This document shows, one piece after another, positions 1 through 10,317 of a DNA stretch of 64,000 nucleotides; positions within the stretch are counted from its first letter, which is position 1; each line of letters starts with the position of its first letter. The notes below the pieces were generated by a model. That model searched no databases, was not told where the DNA came from, and saw only the letters and a list, made by a program, of their open reading frames with translations. Source of the stretch: Streptomyces sp. NBC_01335 (GTDB taxonomy: Bacteria > Actinomycetota > Actinomycetes > Streptomycetales > Streptomycetaceae); NCBI RefSeq assembly GCF_035953295.1, contig NZ_CP108370.1, positions 2,542,001 to 2,606,000 of the forward strand. The letters run 5' to 3'. Both the position numbers and the translations under genes were made by a program.

Positions 1-498
1 CTCCGTACGCGGCAGGGCGGACACCTCGGCCGCCGCCCGCACCGCCTCGGGGACGCGTACGGTCTCCGGCCCGGCCGTCCAGAAGTGCGCCCCGGCCAGG
101 ACCGCGAGGCCGACCAGGACCACGCCCAAGGCGGCCGTCGCCTTCGGTTCGAGGGCGCAACGGAGCTGGAACCAGAGAGGTAACCGCTCGCGGAGAGCGG
201 CACGAGCAACGGCCCCGGCGTCCTCATCCCCCATGGACTCCCCCACCGGCTCTGCCACCGCCTCGCCCAGCAACGCGGCGGCCCGGCGGCGCCCCGCCAC
301 ATCTGCCTCGTCCTTCGGCCGCCCCCTCGCGCGTCGCCCCGGTCGAACGCCGGGGACGACACCAGGGACGACACCGGAAACAGCCCCGGGGCCGGACGCG
401 GTGTCAGCAGGCCGCGGGTGCGGGGAGTCGGGAGGGGCCGGGAGGTCGAGGACGGGAGCGGCGGAGAACGGGCGCGGAGGAGCTGATCGAAGAGCCAT
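1..498 (-). CDS. comEA: ComEA family DNA-binding protein, 5' part only (cut by window edge)
   Basis: The reading frame from the ATG at 498 stays open to the window edge, giving 166 residues. The first ~100 residues are a Pro/Ala/Arg-rich cytoplasmic stretch. A segment near residues 103-120 reads RERLPLWFQLRCALEPKA, and a hydrophobic membrane span (ALGVVLVGLAVLAGAHFW) follows it. This is the usual N-terminus of streptomycete ComEA, whose helix-hairpin-helix DNA-binding domain would lie outside the window. The family binds incoming DNA outside the membrane for the ComEC channel, although natural transformation is not established in Streptomyces. The position upstream of degV and leuS matches the usual order. 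The identity rests on the N-terminal pattern and location because the diagnostic domain is not visible. Confidence 0.75.
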   Translation of the reverse strand, partial: MALRSAPPRPFSAAPVLDLPAPPDSPHPRPADTASGPGAVSGVVPGVVPGVRPGRRARGRPKDEADVAGRRRAAALLGEAVAEPVGESMGDEDAGAVARAALRERLPLWFQLRCALEPKATAALGVVLVGLAVLAGAHFWTAGPETVRVPEAVRAAAEVSALPRTE

Positions 499-550
499 GC
501 CTCAGGACGTTAGGCACTTCCGCGCAAACCCGCTGAGCAGCGCCGATTTC

Positions 551-577
551 CGTGGACAACCGCCCAGTTGTGGACAA
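551..577 (-). promoter_or_regulatory. Two DnaA-box-like sites between comEA and degV
   Basis: Bases 569-577 read TTGTCCACA on the minus strand, the exact preferred DnaA box of Streptomyces. Bases 551-559 read TTGTCCACG, one mismatch away, in the same orientation and 18 bases apart. They lie in the gap between degV and comEA. Whether DnaA binds here is not known. Confidence 0.4.
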
Positions 578-679
578 CTCCGCCACCCGAAGGAGGGAAG
601 ACACCCCAAGGACGCGACGGGATCGACGCGTTGGGAACACCCACGCCGGCATCAGCGCGGCGAGATCACCGGACCGGAC

Positions 680-1525
680 TCACCGCTCCGAGATCACCGC
701 GCCGAGCAGCCCCGGTCCCGTGTGCGCGCCGATCACCGCACCGACCTCGCTGACGTGCAGGTCCACCAGCCCCGGCACCCGCTCCCGCAGGCGTTCCGCG
801 AGCCGCTCGGCCCGATCCGGGGCCGCGAGGTGGTGCACCGCGATGTCCACCGCGCCCGTACCGGCCCGGTCGGCGACGATCTCCTCCAGCCGGGCGATGG
901 CCCGGGAGGCCGTCCGTACCTTCTCCAGCAGCTCGATGCGCCCGCCGTCGAGCTGAAGCAGCGGTTTCACGGCGAGCGCGGACCCGAACAGCGCCTGGGC
1001 CGCCCCGATCCGGCCGCCCCGGCGGAGGTAGTCGAGGGTGTCCACGTAGAAGTAGGCGGAGGTGACACGTGCCCGCCGCTCCGCCGCCAGTACCGCGTCG
1101 TCCAGTCCGCCGCCCGCCTCGGTGGCCTCGGCCGCCGCCAGCGCGCAGAAGCCGAGGGCCATCGCGACCATCCCGGTGTCCACCACCCGCACCGGCACCG
1201 GGGCTTCCTTCGCGGCCAGCAGCGCGGCGTCGTACGTTCCCGAGAACTCGGCGGACAGGTGCAGCGAGACGACACCGGTCGCACCCGCTTCGGCCGCTGC
1301 CCGGTAGGTCTCGGCGAAGACCTCCGGGCTGGGGCGGGACGTGGTCACCGAACGGCGCTTCTGGAGGGCCACCGCGAGCGAACGGGACGAGATCTCCGTG
1401 CCCTCCTCCAGCGCCTGATCGCCGAGGACGACGGTCAGCGGCACCGCTGTGATGCCGTGCCGCTCCATCGTCCGGGGAGGCAGGTAGGCCGTTGAATCGG
1501 TGACGATCGCGACATGGCGGGACAT
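680..1525 (-). CDS. DegV family fatty-acid-binding protein
   Basis: This 281-residue protein has the full DegV fold signature. It opens with VAIVTDSTAYLPP at residues 5-17, has TSRPSPEVF around residues 61-69, LHLSAEFSGTYDAA around residues 88-101, and DTLDYLRRGGRIG in the middle. DegV/FakB proteins bind a fatty acid and present it to a kinase (FakA) for phosphorylation and use in phospholipid synthesis. No FakA partner lies in the window. The ATG at 1525 gives the normal start just before the first beta strand, and the length is typical of the family. The ligand is unknown. The gene reads toward comEA with a gap of about 180 bases. Confidence 0.9.
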   Translation of the reverse strand: MSRHVAIVTDSTAYLPPRTMERHGITAVPLTVVLGDQALEEGTEISSRSLAVALQKRRSVTTSRPSPEVFAETYRAAAEAGATGVVSLHLSAEFSGTYDAALLAAKEAPVPVRVVDTGMVAMALGFCALAAAEATEAGGGLDDAVLAAERRARVTSAYFYVDTLDYLRRGGRIGAAQALFGSALAVKPLLQLDGGRIELLEKVRTASRAIARLEEIVADRAGTGAVDIAVHHLAAPDRAERLAERLRERVPGLVDLHVSEVGAVIGAHTGPGLLGAVISER

Positions 1526-1687
1526 GAGCCGGAGATTACCTTCCGGAGCAGGGGCGCGGCAGCCCGACCCCGGGCCGCTGATCCCTTACGGACGGTGCGG
1601 GAGGCATCTTGCCACCTGCGGGGCCGGTGCCCGGGGCCACCACCACCCACCACGTCGCACCCTGCGCGGACGCGTCCCGCACGACGC

Positions 1688-2437
1688 TCAGTTCGTCGTC
1701 TCCGGCCGGGCCGACTTCTGCCACGGCGGCCTGATCCGCGCGGCGGGACCGGACTCCGGCAGCTCGCGCGAGGCATCCTGCCCCGCCCCCGGCGCGGCCG
1801 CCCCGAACCCCTGGGACGCGGCGGAACCACCACGGGACGTACCGGAGCCGTGCGCGTGCGGCGTCCGGGGAGCCGGAGCCGGCGGCTCCTCGCCCGTCGT
1901 CCAGTGCCGCAGCGCCCCGGCCTCCACGTCGATCTGCGCGTTGAGGGTGTCCAGGTCGTCGTCGGCGAACCGCCTGGCCCGGTCACGGGCCGCCCAGCGG
2001 AGCGAGTCGGCGGACTTCGTGATGCGGTCCGTGCGCTCCCGCAGCCCGGGCATCAGGGTCGCCACCGTCGCGCGGTCGGGCTCCCGCTCCAGCCGCTTCA
2101 GCTCGTCGTCCAGCTCCCGGCCGTGCACGCTGAGCCGCTGGAAGAGCCCCAGGGACTCCGACAGCGAGGCGTCCTCGGCAACCCCGGCCCCCAGCGTCTC
2201 CTGGGTCGCGCGCATCGCGGTGCGCAGGGAGAGCCGCAGCTGCGCCAGCTCACCGGTGACCCCGGGCTGGCCGTAGCTCTTCGCCCGCAGCGTGGTCTCC
2301 TCCACCGTCCGCCGGGCCTGGGTGAGTGTCCGGTCGACGCCTCGCTTGGCGGCCTTGACGGCCTTCACCCCGGCGTACACGCCGAGGCCCACGAACGCGA
2401 CGAAGAGCAACGCCAGGATCAAGAACAGGGTCTCCAT
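1688..2437 (-). CDS. Conserved single-pass membrane protein, unknown function
   Basis: I do not recognise a named family. The 249-residue product starts METLFLILALLFVAFVGLGVYAGVKAV, one N-terminal membrane span (residues 3-25). An alpha-helical, charge-rich region follows (residues ~30-165, many Leu/Arg/Glu, likely coiled coil), and then a Pro/Ala/Ser-rich low-complexity tail from about residue 185. I start it at the ATG at 2437, which has GAGGGG just upstream. An upstream in-frame start at 2515 would put a polar leader before the membrane span. It lies downstream of the leuS terminator and so is probably its own transcription unit. The layout suggests a membrane-tethered cytoplasmic helical protein. 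Confidence 0.7.
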   Translation of the reverse strand: METLFLILALLFVAFVGLGVYAGVKAVKAAKRGVDRTLTQARRTVEETTLRAKSYGQPGVTGELAQLRLSLRTAMRATQETLGAGVAEDASLSESLGLFQRLSVHGRELDDELKRLEREPDRATVATLMPGLRERTDRITKSADSLRWAARDRARRFADDDLDTLNAQIDVEAGALRHWTTGEEPPAPAPRTPHAHGSGTSRGGSAASQGFGAAAPGAGQDASRELPESGPAARIRPPWQKSARPETTN

Positions 2438-2548
2438 GAACGCCCCTCGGCAGTCGGCGGTCGGTCGGATCGGGATGCGGATCGGAAAGCCGGCGGTGAG
2501 TGCTCCGGCGGCCACCCGGTGACGGCCGCCCTCTCCACCGTAAACGCA

Positions 2549-2591
2549 ACGGGCAGGCCGAGGGTTCCGTCGGAACCCTCGGCCTGCCCGT
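2549..2591 (-). terminator. Intrinsic terminator after leuS
   Basis: An inverted repeat of 20 base pairs (arm gggcaggccgagggttcc at 2551-2568, partner 2572-2589, extended by two pairs) closes a 3-base loop, about 100 bases past the leuS stop. The stem is strong but lacks a clear U run, as is common in Streptomyces. Confidence 0.85.
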
Positions 2592-2693
2592 AGGGGAAAG
2601 CCCTGGCAGCCGTGTGCCCGGTGGCCCGGGGCCCCGGGAGGCGCCTCATGACGAGCTGCCTACCCAGGTCCCCGGCGCCTCACGCGGAAACGA

Positions 2694-5567
<2,874 letters not shown>

Positions 5568-5634
5568 GATCCTCAAAGCTCCATCGATCGTCATCTGCCG
5601 GCGCCCACGTCGAAGGACGCGCGTCTACGGAAAC

Positions 5635-5743
5635 GAAAAATCCCCTCGCACAGGAGGGGACGCCGCGCCGAGTCCGACCAGGCGTTCTCACCGGTCGGTA
5701 GTGATCAGCGCGGCTCGCTAAGCAGAAGGCGTACGGCACGCAT
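5635..5743 (-). promoter_or_regulatory. Leucine attenuator upstream of leuS (leader peptide, pause hairpin, terminator)
   Basis: On the minus strand the order is a short leader ORF (5743-5705), a hairpin with stem ccgacc/ggtcgg (5698-5674), then a terminator with stem tcccctc/gagggga (5660-5641) followed by UUUUU (5640-5636), about 70 bases before the leuS start. The leader has three consecutive Leu codons. This is the classical layout of ribosome-mediated attenuation. When Leu-tRNA is short, a ribosome stalled on the Leu codons would change the folding and let transcription reach leuS. The alternative antiterminator pairing has not been computed. Confidence 0.75.
5705..5743 (-). CDS. leuS leader peptide MRAVRLLLSEPR
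   Basis: A 12-residue ORF starts at the ATG at 5743 and ends at the TGA at 5705-5707. Codons 6-8 are CTT CTG CTT, all leucine. CTT is a rare Leu codon in this GC-rich genome, which fits a sensing role more than an ordinary protein. It ends about 45 bases before the attenuator terminator. The peptide itself is probably without function; its translation is the signal. Confidence 0.7.
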   Translation of the reverse strand: MRAVRLLLSEPR

Positions 5744-5968
5744 GGCGTCAGGGTACCGCACAGGGCCGGAGCCTCACCGGGAGCGGCCACCTGCTGGACG
5801 GCCGGAGGCGGCCCGGCGGGACGACCTGCGGGCGGGGCGACGAGCGGCCGGCGAGCGGGGGCGGCCGCAGGAAGCGCGAGAAGGCCACGAAGCCCGGCGA
5901 CGAGGACCGGCGAAGTCCGCGAGGAGCGACGGGGAGCCGCGGCGAACAACGGAGAACGGCGGACAACG

Positions 5969-6003
5969 AAAAGGCGGGCCATCCGATTCGGATGACCCGC
6001 CTT
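5969..6003 (-). terminator. Terminator after the first tRNA-Ala
   Basis: The stem ggcgggccatcc (5973-5984) pairs with ggatgacccgcc (5990-6001), with one G-U pair on the minus-strand RNA, followed by four U residues. It lies just past the 3' end of the tRNA. Confidence 0.85.
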
Positions 6004-6011
6004 CTTCGCTG

Positions 6012-6084
6012 TGGAGCTAAGGAGAATTGAACTCCTGACCTCCTGCATGCCATGCAGGCGCTCTACCAACTGAGCTATAGCCCC
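6012..6084 (-). tRNA. tRNA-Ala(GGC), copy 1
   Basis: Seventy-three bases fold as a standard cloverleaf: acceptor GGGGCTA/TAGCTCC, anticodon stem CCTGC/GCAGG with loop ATGGCAT (anticodon GGC), and T loop TTCAATT. The G3-U70 wobble pair, the identity element for alanine, is present. CCA is not encoded. An identical copy lies at 6920-6992, and a terminator follows at 5969-6003. Confidence 0.97.
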
Positions 6085-6259
6085 TTGTTTCGCTTGCCGT
6101 TCCGGTTTCCCTTGGCGACATCGAGAACATTACACGGCCTCCCCGGTACTCCCCAAATCCATTCCGACCCGGTCCGCTATGCCCGATTCGCACCGGCCTC
6201 GCGGCCCCACCGCGACTCCACGGCCCCTACCTCCGGGCCCCTGCCGCCGGGCCCTGCCG

Positions 6260-6493
6260 TCAGGCCGTGGCGAAGGAGTAGAACCGCTTGAGGGTGCAGT
6301 GCTCCTCCAGGAGCCGCCCGTAGATGGGCTCCCCCTCCAGCTCGCGGTACGTCTCGATGGGGTCGCCTTTTATGATCAGCGCCCGCGCGCACTCTTCGCA
6401 CCAGTACTGGTAGTCCGCGTTGATCGGATCCATGTCCCTGACGATGGGCGTACCACTGCCACACCAGTCGCATTTCCGCCTGTGCGCACCCAT
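6260..6493 (-). CDS. Small zinc-ribbon protein, unknown function
   Basis: This 77-residue protein has two Cys pairs, CDWC (residues 8-11) and CEEC (residues 32-35), separated by about 20 residues, the layout of a zinc ribbon. The rest is acidic and soluble, with no membrane span. It lies between the two tRNA-Ala genes, and I recall similar small proteins at this place in other streptomycetes. It could bind nucleic acid or a protein partner; nothing in the sequence decides this. Confidence 0.75.
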   Translation of the reverse strand: MGAHRRKCDWCGSGTPIVRDMDPINADYQYWCEECARALIIKGDPIETYRELEGEPIYGRLLEEHCTLKRFYSFATA

Positions 6494-6882
6494 GCAGTCA
6501 GCTCCAGCTGTGGCCGCTGGCCGTACGTGCGCACCTGATCCCGCCGCCCTCCGGTGTCTGGACCACCTGGGAGAAGCCGCGGGACGGGCCGCCGGGACCG
6601 GACCTGTGTTCGGGAATCACGGTAACTACGGGACGGGCGGACGGAGCTGGGGCATCGGACGCACAAGACTGACCGGGGACCCGCACGCGGCTCGCAGGCA
6701 TCGCGCTCCCTCCCGATCGGTCCGTCGCCCCCTCCGGCGCTCCGATTCTGCCATGACACCGCAAGAGGGGAAGCCCGCCGAACCGGGCCCGAGGAGCGAC
6801 ACTGACGCTACGTCAGCCCGAGCGCCCGGCCCCACGACGGGTGAAGACGCAGGCGACCGCCACCCACGGACCGGCAAACACA
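6494..6882. other. Gene-free gap between zinc-ribbon gene and second tRNA-Ala
   Basis: About 390 bases with no convincing gene. The ORFs here have arginine/proline-rich shadow-type translations and no ribosome binding site. It presumably carries the promoter of the zinc-ribbon gene. I see no repeat or clear structure. Confidence 0.5.
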
Positions 6883-6914
6883 GAAGATCCCGCCCCCAAG
6901 GGGACGGGATCTTC
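6883..6914 (-). terminator. Terminator after the second tRNA-Ala
   Basis: A stem with arms gaagatcccgccccc and ggggacgggatcttc (one G-U pair in the minus-strand RNA) closes a short loop, ending six bases past the 3' end of the tRNA. Confidence 0.85.
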
Positions 6915-6919
6915 ATCTG

Positions 6920-6992
6920 TGGAGCTAAGGAGAATTGAACTCCTGACCTCCTGCATGCCATGCAGGCGCTCTACCAACTGAGCTATAGCCCC
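6920..6992 (-). tRNA. tRNA-Ala(GGC), copy 2
   Basis: Identical over all 73 bases to the tRNA at 6012-6084, with the same anticodon GGC and G3-U70 pair. The flanking DNA differs except for the presence of a terminator immediately downstream, so this is an old gene duplication or a conserved pair and not a recent segmental copy. Confidence 0.97.
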
Positions 6993-7141
6993 GCTGTTCG
7001 CTGTCCTTCTCCGCGTCTTCACCGTTTCCGGTGTTTTCCGCGCTGCGAACAAGAAGAACTCTAGCCTGTGACCAGCCGGAAAGTGAAATCCGGCCGGTGC
7101 CGCCCTCCCCGAGGTGCCCTCCGGGGTGGTCGGGCGGCCCC

Positions 7142-7795
7142 TCAGGTGTCGTCGCCGAGCACCGGTTCGGGCAGGGTGCCTGCGTTGTGCTCCAGCAGGC
7201 GCCAGCCGCGCGCACCCTCGCCCAGCACCGACCAGCAGCAGTTGCTGAGTCCGCCGAGGCCCTCCCAGTGGTGGGCCTCCAGTCCGAGCAGCCGGCCGAT
7301 CGTCGTCCGGATGGTGCCGCCGTGGCTGACCACGACGAGCGTGCCACCGTCCGGCAGCCGGTCGGCGTGGTCCAGGACGACCGGAGCGGCCCGGTCGGCC
7401 ACCTCGGTCTCCAGCTCGCCGCCACCCCGGCGTACGGGCTCGCCGCGCTTCCACGCGGCGTACTGCTCGCCGTACCGGCCGATGATCTCCTCGTGCGTGA
7501 GCCCCTGCCACTCGCCGGCGTAGGTCTCGCGCAGGCCGGCGTCGTGGGTGACCGTGAGGCCTGTCACGGCGGACAGCTCGGCGGCCGTGGCCGCCGCGCG
7601 CCGCAGATCGGAGGCGACGACGGCGTCGGGCTTCAGGGACGCCAGGAGGCGGGCCGCCCGGCGGGCCTGCCCGACTCCGGTGTCGGTCAACTCGATGTCG
7701 GTGGTGCCCTGGAAGCGCCGCTCCAGGTTCCACGCCGTCTGACCGTGCCGCCAGAGGACTACTCGGCGGCCCCGGCCGCTGCCGCTGCCGTTCAG
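7142..7795 (-). CDS. Histidine phosphatase (phosphoglycerate-mutase-like) family protein
   Basis: The product (217 residues from the CTG at 7795) has the catalytic RHGQT motif near residue 16 (VVLWRHGQTAWNLERRFQG), the acidic motif ETYAGEWQG in the middle and the second catalytic His in VVVSHGGTIR. These are the hallmarks of the histidine phosphatase superfamily. The substrate is unknown. No ATG, GTG or TTG lies between the upstream in-frame stop and the RHG motif. The CTG overlaps the rsfS stop as CTGA, mimicking the usual ATGA/GTGA coupling, so I take it as the start. It is therefore probably co-transcribed and translationally coupled with rsfS. The first ATG would fall after the catalytic histidine and cannot be right. 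Confidence 0.9.
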   Translation of the reverse strand: MNGSGSGRGRRVVLWRHGQTAWNLERRFQGTTDIELTDTGVGQARRAARLLASLKPDAVVASDLRRAAATAAELSAVTGLTVTHDAGLRETYAGEWQGLTHEEIIGRYGEQYAAWKRGEPVRRGGGELETEVADRAAPVVLDHADRLPDGGTLVVVSHGGTIRTTIGRLLGLEAHHWEGLGGLSNCCWSVLGEGARGWRLLEHNAGTLPEPVLGDDT

Positions 7796-8223
7796 CTCGC
7801 GTCACCTTCCGTGGTGCCGTTGAGCCGGGCGTGCTCCTCGGCCTTGCCCCGGGTCTTCAGCGCGTCCTCGGGGAGCGCGATCTCGGGGCAGTCCTTCCAC
7901 AGGCGCTCCAGCGCGTAGAAGACGCGCTCCTCGCTGTGCTGGACGTGGATGACGATGTCGACGTAGTCGAGCAGGATCCAGCGGGCGTCGCGGTCGCCCT
8001 CGCGGCGCACCGGCTTGGCGCCGAGCTCCTTCAGGAGCCGCTCCTCGATCTCGTCGACGATCGACTTGACCTGGCGGTCGTTGGGGGCCGAGGCCAGCAG
8101 GAAGGCGTCGGTGATCGACAGGACGTCACTGACGTCGTAGGCGATGATGTCGTGCGCGAGCCGGTCGGCCGCTGCCTGGGCGGCGGCGGTGATGAGCTCG
8201 ATGGAGCGGTCCGTGGCGGTCAC
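7792..8223 (-). CDS. rsfS: Ribosome silencing factor RsfS
   Basis: RsfS binds protein L14 of the large ribosomal subunit and blocks subunit joining in starvation. The 143-residue protein shows the family features: DIIAYDVSDVLSITDAFLLASAPNDRQVKSIVDEIEE near residues 25-60, RDARWILLDYVDIVIHV near residues 77-95, then FYALERLWKD. The start is GTG at 8223. Its stop overlaps the next gene by four bases (CTGA). The position next to nadD and a LytR-type gene is the usual actinobacterial context. Confidence 0.96.
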   Translation of the reverse strand: MTATDRSIELITAAAQAAADRLAHDIIAYDVSDVLSITDAFLLASAPNDRQVKSIVDEIEERLLKELGAKPVRREGDRDARWILLDYVDIVIHVQHSEERVFYALERLWKDCPEIALPEDALKTRGKAEEHARLNGTTEGDAS

Positions 8224-8407
8224 ATGCAGGCTTTCGTCGGCGGTCGGGGCAGTCCCTGGAAGCTGTTCCGTCGTCCCTGGCGGATCGGCACGCGGACGGA
8301 GCGGCGGGGTTCCGTCGCCGTCGTCGCGTGCCCGCCAGAAATCGCGGGACTGTTCTTTAGGGTCTCACGGACCGCCGACAGCGCCGACTGGGAATTCCCC
8401 CGGTACG

Positions 8408-8448
8408 CCGCAGGGGCCCCGCGCCACCTCGGCGCGGGGCCCCTGCGG
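8408..8448 (-). terminator. Terminator between the LytR-C gene and rsfS
   Basis: A perfect 18-base-pair stem (arm ccgcaggggccccgcgcc at 8408-8425, partner 8431-8448) with a 5-base loop, 30 bases past the stop of the upstream gene. Confidence 0.85.
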
Positions 8449-8480
8449 GCCGGTCGACGGGTTCTGGCCCGCATGGCGGG

Positions 8481-10295
8481 TCAGGGCTTCTTGAACACGT
8501 AGTCCTGGCCGAGCACCACGGAGACGTCCGCGTTCGCGGCGGCCTCCCCCTTGGTCACGACGGTCTCGGGCAGGCCGAGCGTCTTGGCCACCTCCACCGC
8601 CTTGTCCTTGTCGTCGGCGGTGCCGTAGACGACCTGGGAGGTGGACCGGCTGTCCGTCTTTCCGGCGTCGACGAAGGAGTAGCCGCCGTTCACCAGCACG
8701 ACCCGCGCCGCGTCGAGGGCGTCGGTGTCCCCGTAGGCGTTCTTCACGCCGACCCGGACCGCGGCGTCCTTGTCCGGGGCACGTACGGCTCCGCCCAGGA
8801 CGTCCTTCACCACGCTCTTGGTCGCCGCGTCGCTCAGGGTGCCGTCGTCCTGCACCGGCAGGACCTCGGTGGTGTAGTCCCCCACCTTGGCGTGGCCCGC
8901 GAGCTTGGCGAGCGAGGCGCCGAGGTCGGCCTCGGGGAGCGAGGGGTCGAGGATCTGGGCGAGCGTCTGCACGGTGATCGTCGCCGCCTCGGGGTCCTCG
9001 GACATCTTGCGCAGCACTCCGCGCAGCACCTGCCCGAATCGCGTCAGCTGCTTCGCCTCCGGCTCCCCCTTGGCCCGGTACGTGGCGTACGCCACGGCCA
9101 TCGTGCCGCTCAGAGTCTGTGCCTCGCCCTTGTGGACCAGGGGCGAGGCGCCCTTCTTGGTGTCGGGGACGTCGGTGTCGGTGTCGACCTCGATGTTGCC
9201 GACCAGTTCGACGAGGTTCTCCAGGTACGGGGTGTCCAGCCGCCAGGTGCCGCTGATCTTCGTACCGAGGAGGGTGTCGATCGCCTCGCGGGTCCCGGTG
9301 CTGCCGTCGTCCTCCACCGACTCGCCGAGCGTGGTGGTGGTGCCGTCGTCGTTGGCGACCGCGAGGGAGTTGGGCAGCAGGACGGTGGTGCCCTTCTTGG
9401 TGGTGACGTTGTCCACCAGCAACGCGGTGGACGTGCCGCCGCCCTTGGTGTTGTGCAGGTGGACGACGATGACGTCGCGCTGCTGCGGGCCACCCGCGGT
9501 GGCGGTCTTGCCGTCCTCGCCGGAGGAGCCGGGAAGCTTGCCGGCCGACCAGAGGTAGCCCACCCCAGCGACGACGACGAGCACCACGACGACGATCAGC
9601 CCGATCAGCCGGTTGCGGCCCTTGCGCCGGGCTTCCTCACGCCGCTCGCTGCGGCTCTCGGTGAACGCCAGCCAGTCGATGACGTCCTCGGAGTCCTCGT
9701 CCGGCTCCTCGATGAAGGAGAACTGCCCGGTGCGGTAGTCCTGGGACGAGCGGCGCTGCTCCGGAACCCCGGGCTCCTGGCCGACGGGCCCCTGATCCCC
9801 GGTCCGGGCCCCGGGATCCGGCTGCGGCGCGTGCGCCGGGGCGGCGGCCTGGGGCGCGGTCCGGGGAGCGGCCTGCGGGGCCATCGTGTTCTGCTGCGGG
9901 ACGTTCCACTGCTGGGCCGTCGCGTCGACCACCACGGGCTGCTGCCCGGTGTCGTAGCCGTAGCCCCCGCCGTATCCGTACCCCTGCTCGCCGCCCTGCG
10001 GCTGCTGCGGCTGCTGCGGCTGGCCGGTGTACGGGTCGTAGAGCTGCTGCGGCTGCTGCTGGGCGTACGGGTCGTAGCCGTACCCCGCCTGCCGGCCCTG
10101 CTGCCGGCCCGCCTGCTCGCCCTGCTGCTGACTCTGTGTCGGCTGACCGTAGGTGTACGGGTCCTGCGGGGAGGCGTACGGGTCGTAGCCCTGCTGCTCG
10201 GGCTGCTGCTGGTACACCGGCTGCCCGTACGCGTCGTAGCCGATGATCTGCGGCTGTTGTCCGTACGGGTCGTACGGGTTCTGTCGGTCGTTCAC
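8481..10295 (-). CDS. LytR-C-terminal-domain membrane protein with Tyr/Gln-rich N-terminus
   Basis: About 604 residues. Residues 1-~150 are a low-complexity cytoplasmic region with repeats of the form YDPYGQQP and GYDAYGQP. A membrane span (LIGLIVVVVLVVVAGVGYLWSAG) follows near residue 230. The extracellular part resembles an LCP (LytR-CpsA-Psr) domain in its order of motifs but is divergent. The last ~100 residues (VRVGVKNAYGDTDALDAARVVLVNGGYSF ... VVLGQDYVF) are a LytR C-terminal domain. LCP proteins attach glycopolymers to peptidoglycan, so a wall role is plausible but the catalytic residues are not clearly conserved. Two adjacent GTG codons could start it; I use the second (10295). GGAGAGG lies upstream, and nadD ends 22 bases before. 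Confidence 0.8.
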   Translation of the reverse strand: MNDRQNPYDPYGQQPQIIGYDAYGQPVYQQQPEQQGYDPYASPQDPYTYGQPTQSQQQGEQAGRQQGRQAGYGYDPYAQQQPQQLYDPYTGQPQQPQQPQGGEQGYGYGGGYGYDTGQQPVVVDATAQQWNVPQQNTMAPQAAPRTAPQAAAPAHAPQPDPGARTGDQGPVGQEPGVPEQRRSSQDYRTGQFSFIEEPDEDSEDVIDWLAFTESRSERREEARRKGRNRLIGLIVVVVLVVVAGVGYLWSAGKLPGSSGEDGKTATAGGPQQRDVIVVHLHNTKGGGTSTALLVDNVTTKKGTTVLLPNSLAVANDDGTTTTLGESVEDDGSTGTREAIDTLLGTKISGTWRLDTPYLENLVELVGNIEVDTDTDVPDTKKGASPLVHKGEAQTLSGTMAVAYATYRAKGEPEAKQLTRFGQVLRGVLRKMSEDPEAATITVQTLAQILDPSLPEADLGASLAKLAGHAKVGDYTTEVLPVQDDGTLSDAATKSVVKDVLGGAVRAPDKDAAVRVGVKNAYGDTDALDAARVVLVNGGYSFVDAGKTDSRSTSQVVYGTADDKDKAVEVAKTLGLPETVVTKGEAAANADVSVVLGQDYVFKKP

Positions 10296-10317
10296 CACCG
10301 GTGCCCCTCTCCGTGGC

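Noticed and set aside
233..1495. 420-residue plus-strand ORF near the left edge
   Set aside because: It is antisense to comEA and degV. Composition is Arg/Gly/Pro-rich without any domain, while the minus-strand frames have clear families.
6498..6764. 88-residue minus-strand ORF upstream of the zinc-ribbon gene
   Set aside because: No ribosome binding site, low-complexity Pro/Gly/Ser content, and no known small protein at this place.
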